Assembly: GCA_949373165.1 (NCBI GenBank)
Contig: CASICO010000028.1
Span: 17,753-81,752 of the forward strand
DNA length: 64,000 bases
DNA from: an uncultured Flavobacteriales bacterium
GTDB taxonomy: Bacteria; Bacteroidota; Bacteroidia; Flavobacteriales_D; Sanyastnellaceae
Direction: 5' to 3'
A program made the translations under genes and the position numbers. This document shows, in pieces, positions 46,288 through 54,863 of this stretch. A model generated the notes under the pieces. It had not been told where the DNA came from. It did no database searches and saw only the letters and a program-made list of their open reading frames with translations. Position 1 is the stretch's first letter. Each line of letters opens with the position of its first letter.

Positions 46288-47469
46288 TCATTGAAAGACT
46301 CGCACGTAGTCCACGGCCATAAATCCAGGGAAGGGGGTCGTTTCGTTCGGGTCTCCTGGCCAGTTTCCGCCAACGGCTACGTTGAAGATGAAGAAGAACT
46401 CATCGTTGAACGGGTAGTCAAATCCATTCATGTTGCTTGGGGTAATGGTGTGGTAGTGCACATCATCCAAGTAGAACTTGATTTCGTCTTCTTGCCAGTC
46501 GATGGAGAACACGTGGAACTCTGTGGCAAAGGTGGCAGGGAAGGACAAGGCCGGAGCCGTAGATCCGTTCTGCTGATGAACGCTATTGTCGGTCCCCCAG
46601 TGCACGGTGCCATGCACCAAGCGTGGTTGGTGTCCCACCATTTCAACGATGTCGATTTCTCCGCAAGCGGGCCAGCTTTCGGTGTCAATGTCAGACCCCA
46701 ACATCCAGAGGGCAGGCCAGATGCCCTGGCCAATGGGCAGGGCTGCACGGATGTCCACGCGTCCATATTGAAAGTCGTAGATCCCTTGGGTCTTGATGCG
46801 TCCCGATGTGTAGCTCCCTTCGTTGCGGGCAAAGATGAACAAGCGCCCATCGGTGACGTCCACATTGTCGGGGCTGTTGGTGTAGCTCTGGAGCTCATTG
46901 TTGCCCCAGCCCCAATTGCCATTGCCCAAGTCATAGGTCCACTTGGATGGGTCCGGTGCTCCGTTGGTATTGAACTCATCGCCCCAAACCAGAGTCATGC
47001 CCGGGTAGGACTCGGGCGTGGTGTATCCAGCGTCGGATAGGAAGATGATGTCGTCGTCGTTCCGAATCGTGCCAATGGCTTCTTGGAGGTTGTCGCGGAG
47101 GTATCCACCTTCTGGATCGCTCAGCCGCACGACAAACTGCTCGTCTCCTTCGAGATATTCATCAATGAGGATGGTCACCTCAATCGTTTGAGTGGTTACA
47201 CCGGGAGCGAAGGTCACAGTGCCCGAGGTGGCGATGTAGTCCTCGCCGGCCACCGCAGTGATGTCCTCTGTGGAATAGCGCACCCGAACTTCCTCTGTCT
47301 TGGCTTCGTCAATGCGCACGTCGAAAGTGAACACCTCATTGGAGGCGTTTTCAAATGCAGTGCGGTCATTCGAGAAGCGAAATTCAGCAGGGGTAGCCGG
47401 TTCCTCTTCGCCACACGCGGAAAACAACAAGATGCTGCAGAGGGGGAAAAGCAAAGACTTCAGGTTCAT
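46288..47469 (-). CDS. Glycoside hydrolase family 16 lipoprotein, likely laminarinase (endo-beta-1,3-glucanase)
   Basis: The 393-residue lipoprotein has Cys19 in the lipobox FSAC. A Calx-beta-like domain occupies about residues 25-140 (VRYSTEDITAVAGEDYIATSGTVTFAPG). The GH16 domain follows with LVWGDEFNTNGAPDPSKWTYD, the catalytic motif Glu271-Ile-Asp273-Ile-Val-Glu276 (GEIDIVEM), and the closing FNVAVGGNWPGDP and MAVDYVRVFQ. This E-I-D-I-V-E form with a Met following is typical of laminarinases. It should cut beta-1,3-glucan at the cell surface. It is the last gene of the six-gene operon and overlaps the preceding gene by 4 bp. Confidence 0.93.
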   Translation of the reverse strand: MNLKSLLFPLCSILLFSACGEEEPATPAEFRFSNDRTAFENASNEVFTFDVRIDEAKTEEVRVRYSTEDITAVAGEDYIATSGTVTFAPGVTTQTIEVTILIDEYLEGDEQFVVRLSDPEGGYLRDNLQEAIGTIRNDDDIIFLSDAGYTTPESYPGMTLVWGDEFNTNGAPDPSKWTYDLGNGNWGWGNNELQSYTNSPDNVDVTDGRLFIFARNEGSYTSGRIKTQGIYDFQYGRVDIRAALPIGQGIWPALWMLGSDIDTESWPACGEIDIVEMVGHQPRLVHGTVHWGTDNSVHQQNGSTAPALSFPATFATEFHVFSIDWQEDEIKFYLDDVHYHTITPSNMNGFDYPFNDEFFFIFNVAVGGNWPGDPNETTPFPGFMAVDYVRVFQ

Positions 47470-48314
47470 TGTGCAGTGAAAATCAAGGTAAAGAACCCTT
47501 CTCCTGCAGAGCAGTCGCCGTTTTGTTGAGGAGAAACCACGACCATTCGGTCTTCGGTGATGTCGACAATGTCAAACGTGGGACCAGAATCCCATACGCC
47601 CATGAACCAGCAGAAACCGGCGTCGTCAGCGGGCAGGTAAATCTGTGGTTCACCATTGAGGCCAGCACCATCTGTTAAGAGGTAGTTGAGGGTGTCTGGA
47701 ACAACAAGTTCTGAGACCACATAACCCTCGAAAGGGTTCACGGTGCCACCGTTGTTGTTGTAGAAGTACTCTCCGTTGACCGTGAACTGGTAGCTGTCGT
47801 CATACTGCTCTGGAACCAACCCTGCAGCGGGACTGCTGAACCATTCTGTGCTTCCTGGCTGCGGTCCCACGGCCACAGCACCTTCCTCGCCTGAAAGGAT
47901 CCATGTCTTTTGGTTGTCGCACCCCGTGAGCAAGGCCAGGGTTCCTTCGCATGGAAGCTCTACGGTGTTCGCAATGGGGACGATTGTAGAGGCTACACCC
48001 GAACCACCTGCACTGTAGACCGAATAGGTCACTTCATAGTCCCCGGATTGAGGGTAAAATGTGGTGTCGGTAAAAGCGTTGCTGGTGAACCCATTGCTGA
48101 AGTCCCAAAAGTGCAAGAACCCCTCATCTGCTAGAGAGGTGAAGACAACTCGGTTAGAGTCTGTGTATGGAGTAGCGGCTGTGTCCACGTAGAGGTACTC
48201 CCAATCAAATGCGGCTGTTGGAGCTGTGGGCAAATCAATGCCTTCTTGAACAGTGGGCTTGCAGCCGACGGCGAGAAGCAGGATGGCGAAGGGAAGGAAA
48301 TGATGAATGCGCAT
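47466..48314 (-). CDS. PKD-like surface glycan-binding lipoprotein (SusE-position)
   Basis: The 282-residue lipoprotein has the lipobox LLAVGC. A PKD-like domain follows with FLHFWDFSNGFTSNAFTDTTFYPQSGDYEVTYSV. The second domain begins NQKTWILSGEEGAVAVGPQPGSTEWF and continues DDSYQFTVNGEYFYNNNGG. This unit matches the two copies in the 1859-3553 lipoprotein. By position after SusC-SusD and before GH16 it should bind beta-glucan at the surface. It begins at an ATG overlapping the SusD stop by one base (TGATG). Confidence 0.8.
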   Translation of the reverse strand: MRIHHFLPFAILLLAVGCKPTVQEGIDLPTAPTAAFDWEYLYVDTAATPYTDSNRVVFTSLADEGFLHFWDFSNGFTSNAFTDTTFYPQSGDYEVTYSVYSAGGSGVASTIVPIANTVELPCEGTLALLTGCDNQKTWILSGEEGAVAVGPQPGSTEWFSSPAAGLVPEQYDDSYQFTVNGEYFYNNNGGTVNPFEGYVVSELVVPDTLNYLLTDGAGLNGEPQIYLPADDAGFCWFMGVWDSGPTFDIVDITEDRMVVVSPQQNGDCSAGEGFFTLIFTAQ

Positions 48315-49870
48315 CAGTATCCGGGGTTTTGAGTAATGAGGCCACCGCTGAGGGTGATCTCATTGCTGGGGATGGGGAAAAGCTCGTTGACGCCTTCTGT
48401 AAAGGTGTAGTTGTCTCCGGTAAAGTTGTCGTCGAGGTGGGCTTGCATAACAGATCCGGCACGTCCTTGACGCACAAGGTCAAAGAAGCGGTGTCCTTCG
48501 AGTGCCAATTCTACCCGGCGTTCATGCCAGATGTGGTCCATCGTGAGTTCGCCAACCGAAATGAAGGGGAGAACAGCTGTCGGATCCATGGGGTTGTATG
48601 TGACACCACCACGGGCGCGACGGCGAACGGCCTCCAGTGCGTCAGACGCTTCTGAAGCACGGGCAGTGTTCAGGCAGGCTTCTGCATGGAACAGGAGGAC
48701 CTCCGAATAGCGCATAACACGGTCATTGGTGTGGCCATTGGGGTTGGGGTCTCCGAAGGAGGCTTCATCCGATGCGTTGTTGAAGTACTTCCGAGAGTAG
48801 AAAAGGTGAGGCATTCCAGTGGACTCAAGTGTGAATTCACCGCGGTCGCCCATGAAGTCTCCTTCTTGGAATACGGTAAAGGCCAAACGCGGATCACCGT
48901 CTTCAAAGGCATTCACCAAATCCTGTGTAGGCAAGTTGAATCCATATCCGTTGAATTGACCGCGAGCCCGCTGGAAGACATTGGAGAAGGTGCCTTCTAA
49001 CTGCTGTCCCCAGTTGCCGCCAGAGGCATTCATGTACTGGATTTCCCAAATGGACCCAGAACCATTTTCGCCTTGTTCGGTGAAGACATTGCCGAAATCT
49101 GGGTCGAGGCTGTACTCGCCTTCGTTTACCAAATCAGCAGACACCTGATAGCAGCTTTCCCACTCTTGGAGATACGCGTAGGTTTTTGTCAAGAGGGCTT
49201 GGGCAGAACCACGTGTGGCGCGTCCAAGCTCATTTAAACTGTATTCGCTGCGCTGTGGTAAGAAGGTCACAGCATCGTCGAGGTCGTCCTTGATGAGCGA
49301 CCAGATTTCCGCTGCAGTGGCACGGGGTTGCTGGTATTCGGAAGAAGCCAAGGGTTCTGTAACCAAAGGAACACCGCCAAAGGTGGTCACCAAGTTGAAG
49401 TACCAATGTGCCCGAATGAACTTGGCTTCGCCGATGTATGCATCGCGAACGTCTTCGTCCATTTCGATTTCGGGTAGTTTTTGGAGCGCGAGGTTGCAAT
49501 ACGCAATGCCGCGATAGGCCACTTGCCATTCCACGAGCAGCATTTGACCACTGCTGTTGCCCTGGAATCGCTCGTAATCATAGAGCTGAGGGTCGTCTCC
49601 GTCACCAGATCCGCCTTTGTCGGTGTCATCAGAGATGACGTCGCCAAAGTACCAGCGGAAGTGAGGTTTGAGGCCAGAAGAACCTTGAATGTTGGTGACC
49701 TCTTGCTGCAAAGTGTTGTAGCAAGCGATGGTCGCACTCAGGGCGTCTTCAGGGGTCTGGTAAAAGTTGGCTTCAGTGGCGCCAACCACCGGTGTGCGCT
49801 CCAAGAAATCCTGCTTGCAGGAAACAAGAAGAACCGGGACCATTAAAAGGGGGAGGAATTTCCGAATCAT
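48314..49870 (-). CDS. susD: SusD/RagB-family outer-membrane glycan-binding lipoprotein
   Basis: The 518-residue protein has a lipobox signal (VPVLLVSC). It shows the SusD N-terminus TEANFYQTPEDALSATIACYN, the TPR-like block AHWYFNLVTTFGGVPLVTEPL, and the C-terminal WHERRVELALEGHRFFDLVRQG. It is 12 bp downstream of its SusC and forms the lid of the glycan transporter. The presence of GH16 and GH3 in the same operon points to laminarin as the ligand. Confidence 0.95.
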   Translation of the reverse strand: MIRKFLPLLMVPVLLVSCKQDFLERTPVVGATEANFYQTPEDALSATIACYNTLQQEVTNIQGSSGLKPHFRWYFGDVISDDTDKGGSGDGDDPQLYDYERFQGNSSGQMLLVEWQVAYRGIAYCNLALQKLPEIEMDEDVRDAYIGEAKFIRAHWYFNLVTTFGGVPLVTEPLASSEYQQPRATAAEIWSLIKDDLDDAVTFLPQRSEYSLNELGRATRGSAQALLTKTYAYLQEWESCYQVSADLVNEGEYSLDPDFGNVFTEQGENGSGSIWEIQYMNASGGNWGQQLEGTFSNVFQRARGQFNGYGFNLPTQDLVNAFEDGDPRLAFTVFQEGDFMGDRGEFTLESTGMPHLFYSRKYFNNASDEASFGDPNPNGHTNDRVMRYSEVLLFHAEACLNTARASEASDALEAVRRRARGGVTYNPMDPTAVLPFISVGELTMDHIWHERRVELALEGHRFFDLVRQGRAGSVMQAHLDDNFTGDNYTFTEGVNELFPIPSNEITLSGGLITQNPGY

Positions 49871-49882
49871 GTGTATGCAGGA

Positions 49883-52800
49883 TTAGAAGGTGACGTTAAG
49901 GCCAGCGATGAAGTTGCGCGCCACAGGATAGAAGCCGCGATCGATGCCGATTTCCAAGGTTCCTCTGGACCCAATTTCTGGATCTAGACCGGAGTAGTTG
50001 GTGAAGGTGAGGAGATTGGTGGCAGAGACGTAGAACCTGAATTTGCCGATGTCCATCTTGTCGATGATGCGGTCAGGCAGGGTGTATCCGATTTGTAAAT
50101 TCTTTACCCGGAGGAAAGAACCGTCTTCGACGAAACGATCGGAGACGCGGTTGTTTTGGTTGGCATCGGTATGCGTAATGCGGGGATGCTCGTTGGTCGA
50201 ACCTTCTCCAGTCCAGCGCTCCAATGCAGAAACGGGAAGGTTGGTCGTGTTCAAGTCATAGCGGAAGATGCCGTTGAAGAGGTCATTTCCATGAGACCCT
50301 TGGATGAAGAGGCTCATGTCAAAGTTCTTCCACTTCAGGTTGGTGGTCACCCCATAGGTGAAGTCAGGGTGGGGGTTTCCGATGACGGTCTTGTCGTTTT
50401 CATCCAAGATTCCATCTTCGTTTTGATCCACGAAAATCACGTCACCGGCCACGGCGTCTGGTTGAGCCGCATTGGCCGAGGCGGCTTCGTCTGTTTGGAA
50501 GATGCCTGCAGTTTCGAAGCCGTAAAAGACCGCCATGGGGAGACCGATGTCGGTGTAAGCAGAGAAGTCATTGCCAGCGCCGAAGACGCCACCGGTGTTG
50601 ATTGGAGTGCCGCCTTCTCCGAGTCCCGTCACTTCATTGCGAATGACGCTCAGGTTACCGGTGAAATCATAATCCCAATCGCCTTTCTCGCCCCTGTATG
50701 TGAGGGAGAGTTCAAGGCCTTTGTTTCGAGCGGAAGCCACATTGGTTGCCGCAGGGAGAAAGCCGACCACCCCGGGAACGGGAACCACAGCCAACATGTC
50801 ATTGGTGTTCTTTACGAAATAGTCCAATACAATGTTGAATCGACCGCGATAGAGGTCTACGTCGAGACCGGCATTAAACTGGTCCACAGTTTCCCATTTC
50901 AAGTCGGGGTTAGAAGTGGTCACAGGGCCTGCGCCGTTGACTTGCTGCTGTTCGGGACCGAAGGTGTAGTTCTGGCCATTGAACACCACAGAGGTGAAGT
51001 CAAAGTTGCCGATGCCATCGGCGTTTCCATTTCTTCCCCACGAGGCGCGGACCTTGGCAAATTCAATCCAGTCTTTCTCGATCACCCACGGAAGTTCGGT
51101 GAGGTTCCATGCGGCAGAGAGGGAGGGGAATATGCCATAGCGATTGTTCGCTCCAAACTTGGATGATCCATCGCGACGAACCGTTCCGCTCATGGAGTAT
51201 CGGTCGCCGATTTCGTATTGAATGCGCGCAAAAGAGGAGAGGTAGGAGCTCTCGCCAAATCCGCCACTGGCATTGGGAGCTTGCTCGTTGAAGTTGAGGC
51301 TGTTGTCGAGGAAGGCCAACTCGGGGTCGTTGGAGTTCAGGCTGTCACGATAGGTGCCAATATTTTGGTAGTTCCCGTACAGAGCGGAATAACCAAAAAT
51401 GCCTTGAATGCGGTCGCCATTTTTGAGGTCTTTGTCGTACTGAAGCGTGTTTTCCCACTGCCAGTTTGACCATTTGTTTTCATTGCGAATCAATCCATTC
51501 ACTTCACGCCACTCGTAAGCTGGACGGTTTGGGTCGTTCTCGCCGATGCCCAAGTCATAGCTGGGCAGGAAAATCTTTTGAGAGCCCAGAGACAGGTCCA
51601 CATTGACAGAAGACCGAAACTTCAGCGCTTGGCTCAGGTCATACTCTCCAAAGAGATTGCCGACAAAGCGGTTGGTCATCCAATTGTCATAGGAAGTGGC
51701 CACTTGGTTAATGGGGTTGGCGATGTCGCTTCCAATCAATTCGGAATACGCGTAAGAGCCATCGGGACGTGAGACCAAGGTCACAGGGTCCATGTTGAGT
51801 GCGCGAACCACAGGCGTTGCAAACTCATTGTTTTCTGCAAGCGCATTGCGCTCGATGTGGGTAAAGTTGACGGTTTGGCCAATGCGGAATCGATCACCGG
51901 CATCTTGCTGCGTGCTGATGCGGAAAGTGGTGCGTTCAAATCGGCCTTTTTCTCCACCGATGATGCCGTCTTGGGCAAAATGGCTTCCCCCAATCGCAGT
52001 CGAGCTGGTGGCGGTTCCTTTGGTGAAGTTGAAACTGTGACTCACCATGGGCGCGCGCTGGAACAAGGCGTCTTGCCAGTCTGTGCCTTCGCCGAGTGCT
52101 GCGGGATCTGCAAGCTGAGCATATGGCACAAGCCCGGCAGATGCGCGGCTTTCATTCATGAGAATGGCGTACTCCTCGGCATTGAGAAGTCCCATCTTCT
52201 TCCACGGCTCTTGGATGCCGTAATAGGTATCGTAAGTCACTTGGGCCGGTTGGCCCTTGGCGCCTTTTTTGGTGGTCACCAAAATCACACCGTTGCCACC
52301 ACGTGCGCCATAGATCGCAGCCGAAGCAGCGTCTTTGAGCAAGGAAATGGATTCGATGTCAGAAGGGTTGAGGAAGTCAATTCCACCTGTGGGAATGCCA
52401 TCCACGACCCAGAGGGGTTCTGCATTGTTCAGAGACCCTGTACCCCGGATTCGAATGGACTGGGTGGATCCCGGTTGTCCTGAATTCTGGGTGACTTGCA
52501 CACCTGCAGCGCGCCCTTGCAGGGCTTGCTCGGTGCGAAGGACAGGAACCGAAGTGGCATCCTTGAGGTCAATGGTGCCCACAGCACCTGAGATCTTGCT
52601 CCTTTGCTGATTGCCGTATCCGATCACAATGGCCTCCTCTAGCCCGGCCACATCGGCCGAAAGGGGGAGGTCAAGTGTGGACTTTCCGCCAGTGGCGACG
52701 TCGGTGGTTTTATAACCGATGTAGGTGAAAGTCAGAACGGCTTTAGAAGAGGACACCATGATGGTGTACTGACCGTCGAGGTCAGTAACGCCACCGCTAT

Positions 52801-52939
52801 AGGTGCCTTTTTCCACAACGGTCACTCCAGGAAGAGGAGTGCCATCGTCAGCATCCGTCACGGTTCCTGTGACGGCCAAGGACTGAGCGAACATTCCTGT
52901 TACAGGAAGGAGCCAGGCCAAGAGGAGCAAGATTCTCAT
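49883..52939 (-). CDS. susC: SusC/RagA-family TonB-dependent transporter
   Basis: The 1018-residue protein starts with a signal peptide ending FAQ. A regulatory-like domain follows (LAVTGTVTDADDGTPLPGVTVVEKG), then the plug with AIVIGYGNQQRSK and NSGQPGSTQSIRIRGTGS, then AIYGARGGNGVILVTTKKG and a long barrel ending GLNVTF. It transports oligosaccharides cut by the GH16 enzyme and held by SusD. It is 21 bp downstream of the modular T9SS protein. Confidence 0.96.
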   Translation of the reverse strand: MRILLLLAWLLPVTGMFAQSLAVTGTVTDADDGTPLPGVTVVEKGTYSGGVTDLDGQYTIMVSSSKAVLTFTYIGYKTTDVATGGKSTLDLPLSADVAGLEEAIVIGYGNQQRSKISGAVGTIDLKDATSVPVLRTEQALQGRAAGVQVTQNSGQPGSTQSIRIRGTGSLNNAEPLWVVDGIPTGGIDFLNPSDIESISLLKDAASAAIYGARGGNGVILVTTKKGAKGQPAQVTYDTYYGIQEPWKKMGLLNAEEYAILMNESRASAGLVPYAQLADPAALGEGTDWQDALFQRAPMVSHSFNFTKGTATSSTAIGGSHFAQDGIIGGEKGRFERTTFRISTQQDAGDRFRIGQTVNFTHIERNALAENNEFATPVVRALNMDPVTLVSRPDGSYAYSELIGSDIANPINQVATSYDNWMTNRFVGNLFGEYDLSQALKFRSSVNVDLSLGSQKIFLPSYDLGIGENDPNRPAYEWREVNGLIRNENKWSNWQWENTLQYDKDLKNGDRIQGIFGYSALYGNYQNIGTYRDSLNSNDPELAFLDNSLNFNEQAPNASGGFGESSYLSSFARIQYEIGDRYSMSGTVRRDGSSKFGANNRYGIFPSLSAAWNLTELPWVIEKDWIEFAKVRASWGRNGNADGIGNFDFTSVVFNGQNYTFGPEQQQVNGAGPVTTSNPDLKWETVDQFNAGLDVDLYRGRFNIVLDYFVKNTNDMLAVVPVPGVVGFLPAATNVASARNKGLELSLTYRGEKGDWDYDFTGNLSVIRNEVTGLGEGGTPINTGGVFGAGNDFSAYTDIGLPMAVFYGFETAGIFQTDEAASANAAQPDAVAGDVIFVDQNEDGILDENDKTVIGNPHPDFTYGVTTNLKWKNFDMSLFIQGSHGNDLFNGIFRYDLNTTNLPVSALERWTGEGSTNEHPRITHTDANQNNRVSDRFVEDGSFLRVKNLQIGYTLPDRIIDKMDIGKFRFYVSATNLLTFTNYSGLDPEIGSRGTLEIGIDRGFYPVARNFIAGLNVTF

Positions 52940-52960
52940 GATGATGTTAGGGGTCTTTAA

Positions 52961-54841
52961 TTAGTGCTGCTTCACAATCACTTCCGTCGCGACTTTCGCT
53001 CCAGTGGTGACGCGGACAACGTAGAATCCGTCGGTTTCGCTCTGGAGATCCAAACGGGTTTGGGTCATTCCAGCAGACAGGTTCGTGTTTTGGACGAGGC
53101 GACCGGAGAGGTCGCGAACTTCGATTTGAGCAGCTTCAGCCAAAGGCGCTGGGAAAGCCACAGTCACTTGACCGTCGGTCACGCTTGGATAAACGTTGAA
53201 CTGGAGACCTTTGATTTCTGCAACGTTGTCTACCAAGCAAGCGTCACAAGACTCGTAACAGACCGTCGCGAGGTCCATGGCGTCTTCTGAGCTGATCACG
53301 AGCAAACGGTTGGTAAAACCACCGGTGGTGAGGGTGCAAGCAGAATCCAGGACAGCGTCAAGGGCTTCGTTGATGTCCCAACTTCCGATCATGTACTTGT
53401 ACTCGTGCTGGCCTTGAGCAAGCTCGAGGGTCACTGAATACACGTTGTCTCCATCGGCATCGTCCAAGGCCACCTGAGTGCCCGCCCAACCGTCAATGGT
53501 TTCGCCTGAGATGTAAACGGTACCGCTCACCTCTTGCTCACTCATGTCGACGTTGAACGTCACGGATGTGTTGGGCACCTCTGTTGTCTCACAAGCATCG
53601 CAGCTGTTGAAACAAACCACATCGAGGGTGATGTCACCTGTGCCGGGAACGAGCGTGTAAAGGCGGTTAACAAAGGTTCCGTTGTCTTCCACAGTGGTCA
53701 AGGTGCAAGCTGCATCCTCGTCGGTGTCGAGATTTTCAGTGCCATCCCAACCGCCATTGTTGAATTTGTACTCGTGGTCGCCAGATTCGAGTTCGACAGT
53801 AGCTTCATAGATGCCATCGGCATCGGCATCGGTCATTTCAACACATGTGCCGCACCAGTTGTCAATGGTGTATCCAGTCACAAACATGCCGCCAGCAATG
53901 TCTTCGTTGCTCATGTCTACTTGGAACGTCACCATGGAAGAAGTGCTGCACGCACCTTCTGTCCAAGAGGTCACACCGCCTAAGTTTTGAGCCTCACAAT
54001 CGTTATTGTACGTTACTCCGTTGCAACCGCAAACTGGCGCGAAAATGCCAGGACATACCGCCGTGGAGTCAATCAATGCGGGGTCGACACATGGCGTTGA
54101 AACGCAGGCGTCGCAGCTGTTGAAACACACCGCGTCGAGGGTAATGGCATCTGAGCCTTCAACCATAATGAAGCGATTTGTGAAATCACCAGAGGTCAAG
54201 GTGCACGCACCAGAAACTGCGGGGTCAAAGGTCTCTTCGCCGTTTCCGCCAAAGTACTTCCATTCGAATCCTCCGGGTTGAGCGTTGACTGTCAGGGTGT
54301 AGATGCCGTCGCCATCGGAGTCATCCATGGGATTGGCACCGGCGTTCCAGCCGTTGAATGCACCAAACATGAAGACACCACCGTCTGTATTTGACGTTGA
54401 CATGTCCACTTGGAAGGTGACGTCTACGGAGCTGGATGCGGTGCAGCTTCCATCAGTGGAACATTGTCCGAAGCAAGTGTTGATCACCGTGTCTTCGGTG
54501 ATGTTGTCCAGAGAACGGTCATTGTAGTTGTCCGGATTAGCACAGTCCTGTCCGGCGATGTTTTCCTTGCAGGACCAGTCTCCACATGCACCATTGGTGA
54601 AAGTGTAATAGCCAGTATATCCGACGGCCACGTCGAGGGTTAAGGTCCAAATTCCGTCTCCGTCGTCGTCGGACATTGGATTGGTTCCGGGGGTGCCGAA
54701 ATCAGCACCACCAGCGACGAATGGTCCATCAGCGGCCACCGTTTCGTTGGTCATGTTCAGGTTCCATGTCACGGACACGGTTTGGGCATTGAGGCCCGTT
54801 GCCACCAAACAGAGGGCAATAAAGGAGGTAAGGTGTTTCAT
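52961..54841 (-). CDS. Modular secreted protein: four beta-sandwich repeats with a Kazal-like domain, T9SS-sorted
   Basis: The 626-residue protein has a signal peptide ending LNAQ. Four repeats of about 110 residues follow (21-133, 138-249, 303-420, 425-535). Each has a VTFQVDMS-type strand, a DGDGIYTLTV-type strand, a W-K-Y segment and a Cys end such as VCFNSCDAC. They resemble CBM20/48-like or SusE/F starch-binding sandwiches. Between repeats 2 and 3, residues 251-298 match a Kazal-type inhibitor (VCPGIFAPVCGCNGVTYNNDCEAQ). The T9SS domain ends the protein (FNVYPSVTDGQ, TDGFYVVRVTTGA). It lies between GH3 and SusC in the operon, so glucan binding at the surface is the best guess. Confidence 0.82.
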   Translation of the reverse strand: MKHLTSFIALCLVATGLNAQTVSVTWNLNMTNETVAADGPFVAGGADFGTPGTNPMSDDDGDGIWTLTLDVAVGYTGYYTFTNGACGDWSCKENIAGQDCANPDNYNDRSLDNITEDTVINTCFGQCSTDGSCTASSSVDVTFQVDMSTSNTDGGVFMFGAFNGWNAGANPMDDSDGDGIYTLTVNAQPGGFEWKYFGGNGEETFDPAVSGACTLTSGDFTNRFIMVEGSDAITLDAVCFNSCDACVSTPCVDPALIDSTAVCPGIFAPVCGCNGVTYNNDCEAQNLGGVTSWTEGACSTSSMVTFQVDMSNEDIAGGMFVTGYTIDNWCGTCVEMTDADADGIYEATVELESGDHEYKFNNGGWDGTENLDTDEDAACTLTTVEDNGTFVNRLYTLVPGTGDITLDVVCFNSCDACETTEVPNTSVTFNVDMSEQEVSGTVYISGETIDGWAGTQVALDDADGDNVYSVTLELAQGQHEYKYMIGSWDINEALDAVLDSACTLTTGGFTNRLLVISSEDAMDLATVCYESCDACLVDNVAEIKGLQFNVYPSVTDGQVTVAFPAPLAEAAQIEVRDLSGRLVQNTNLSAGMTQTRLDLQSETDGFYVVRVTTGAKVATEVIVKQH

Positions 54842-54863
54842 GCTTTATATGTGTATGGTTTGA

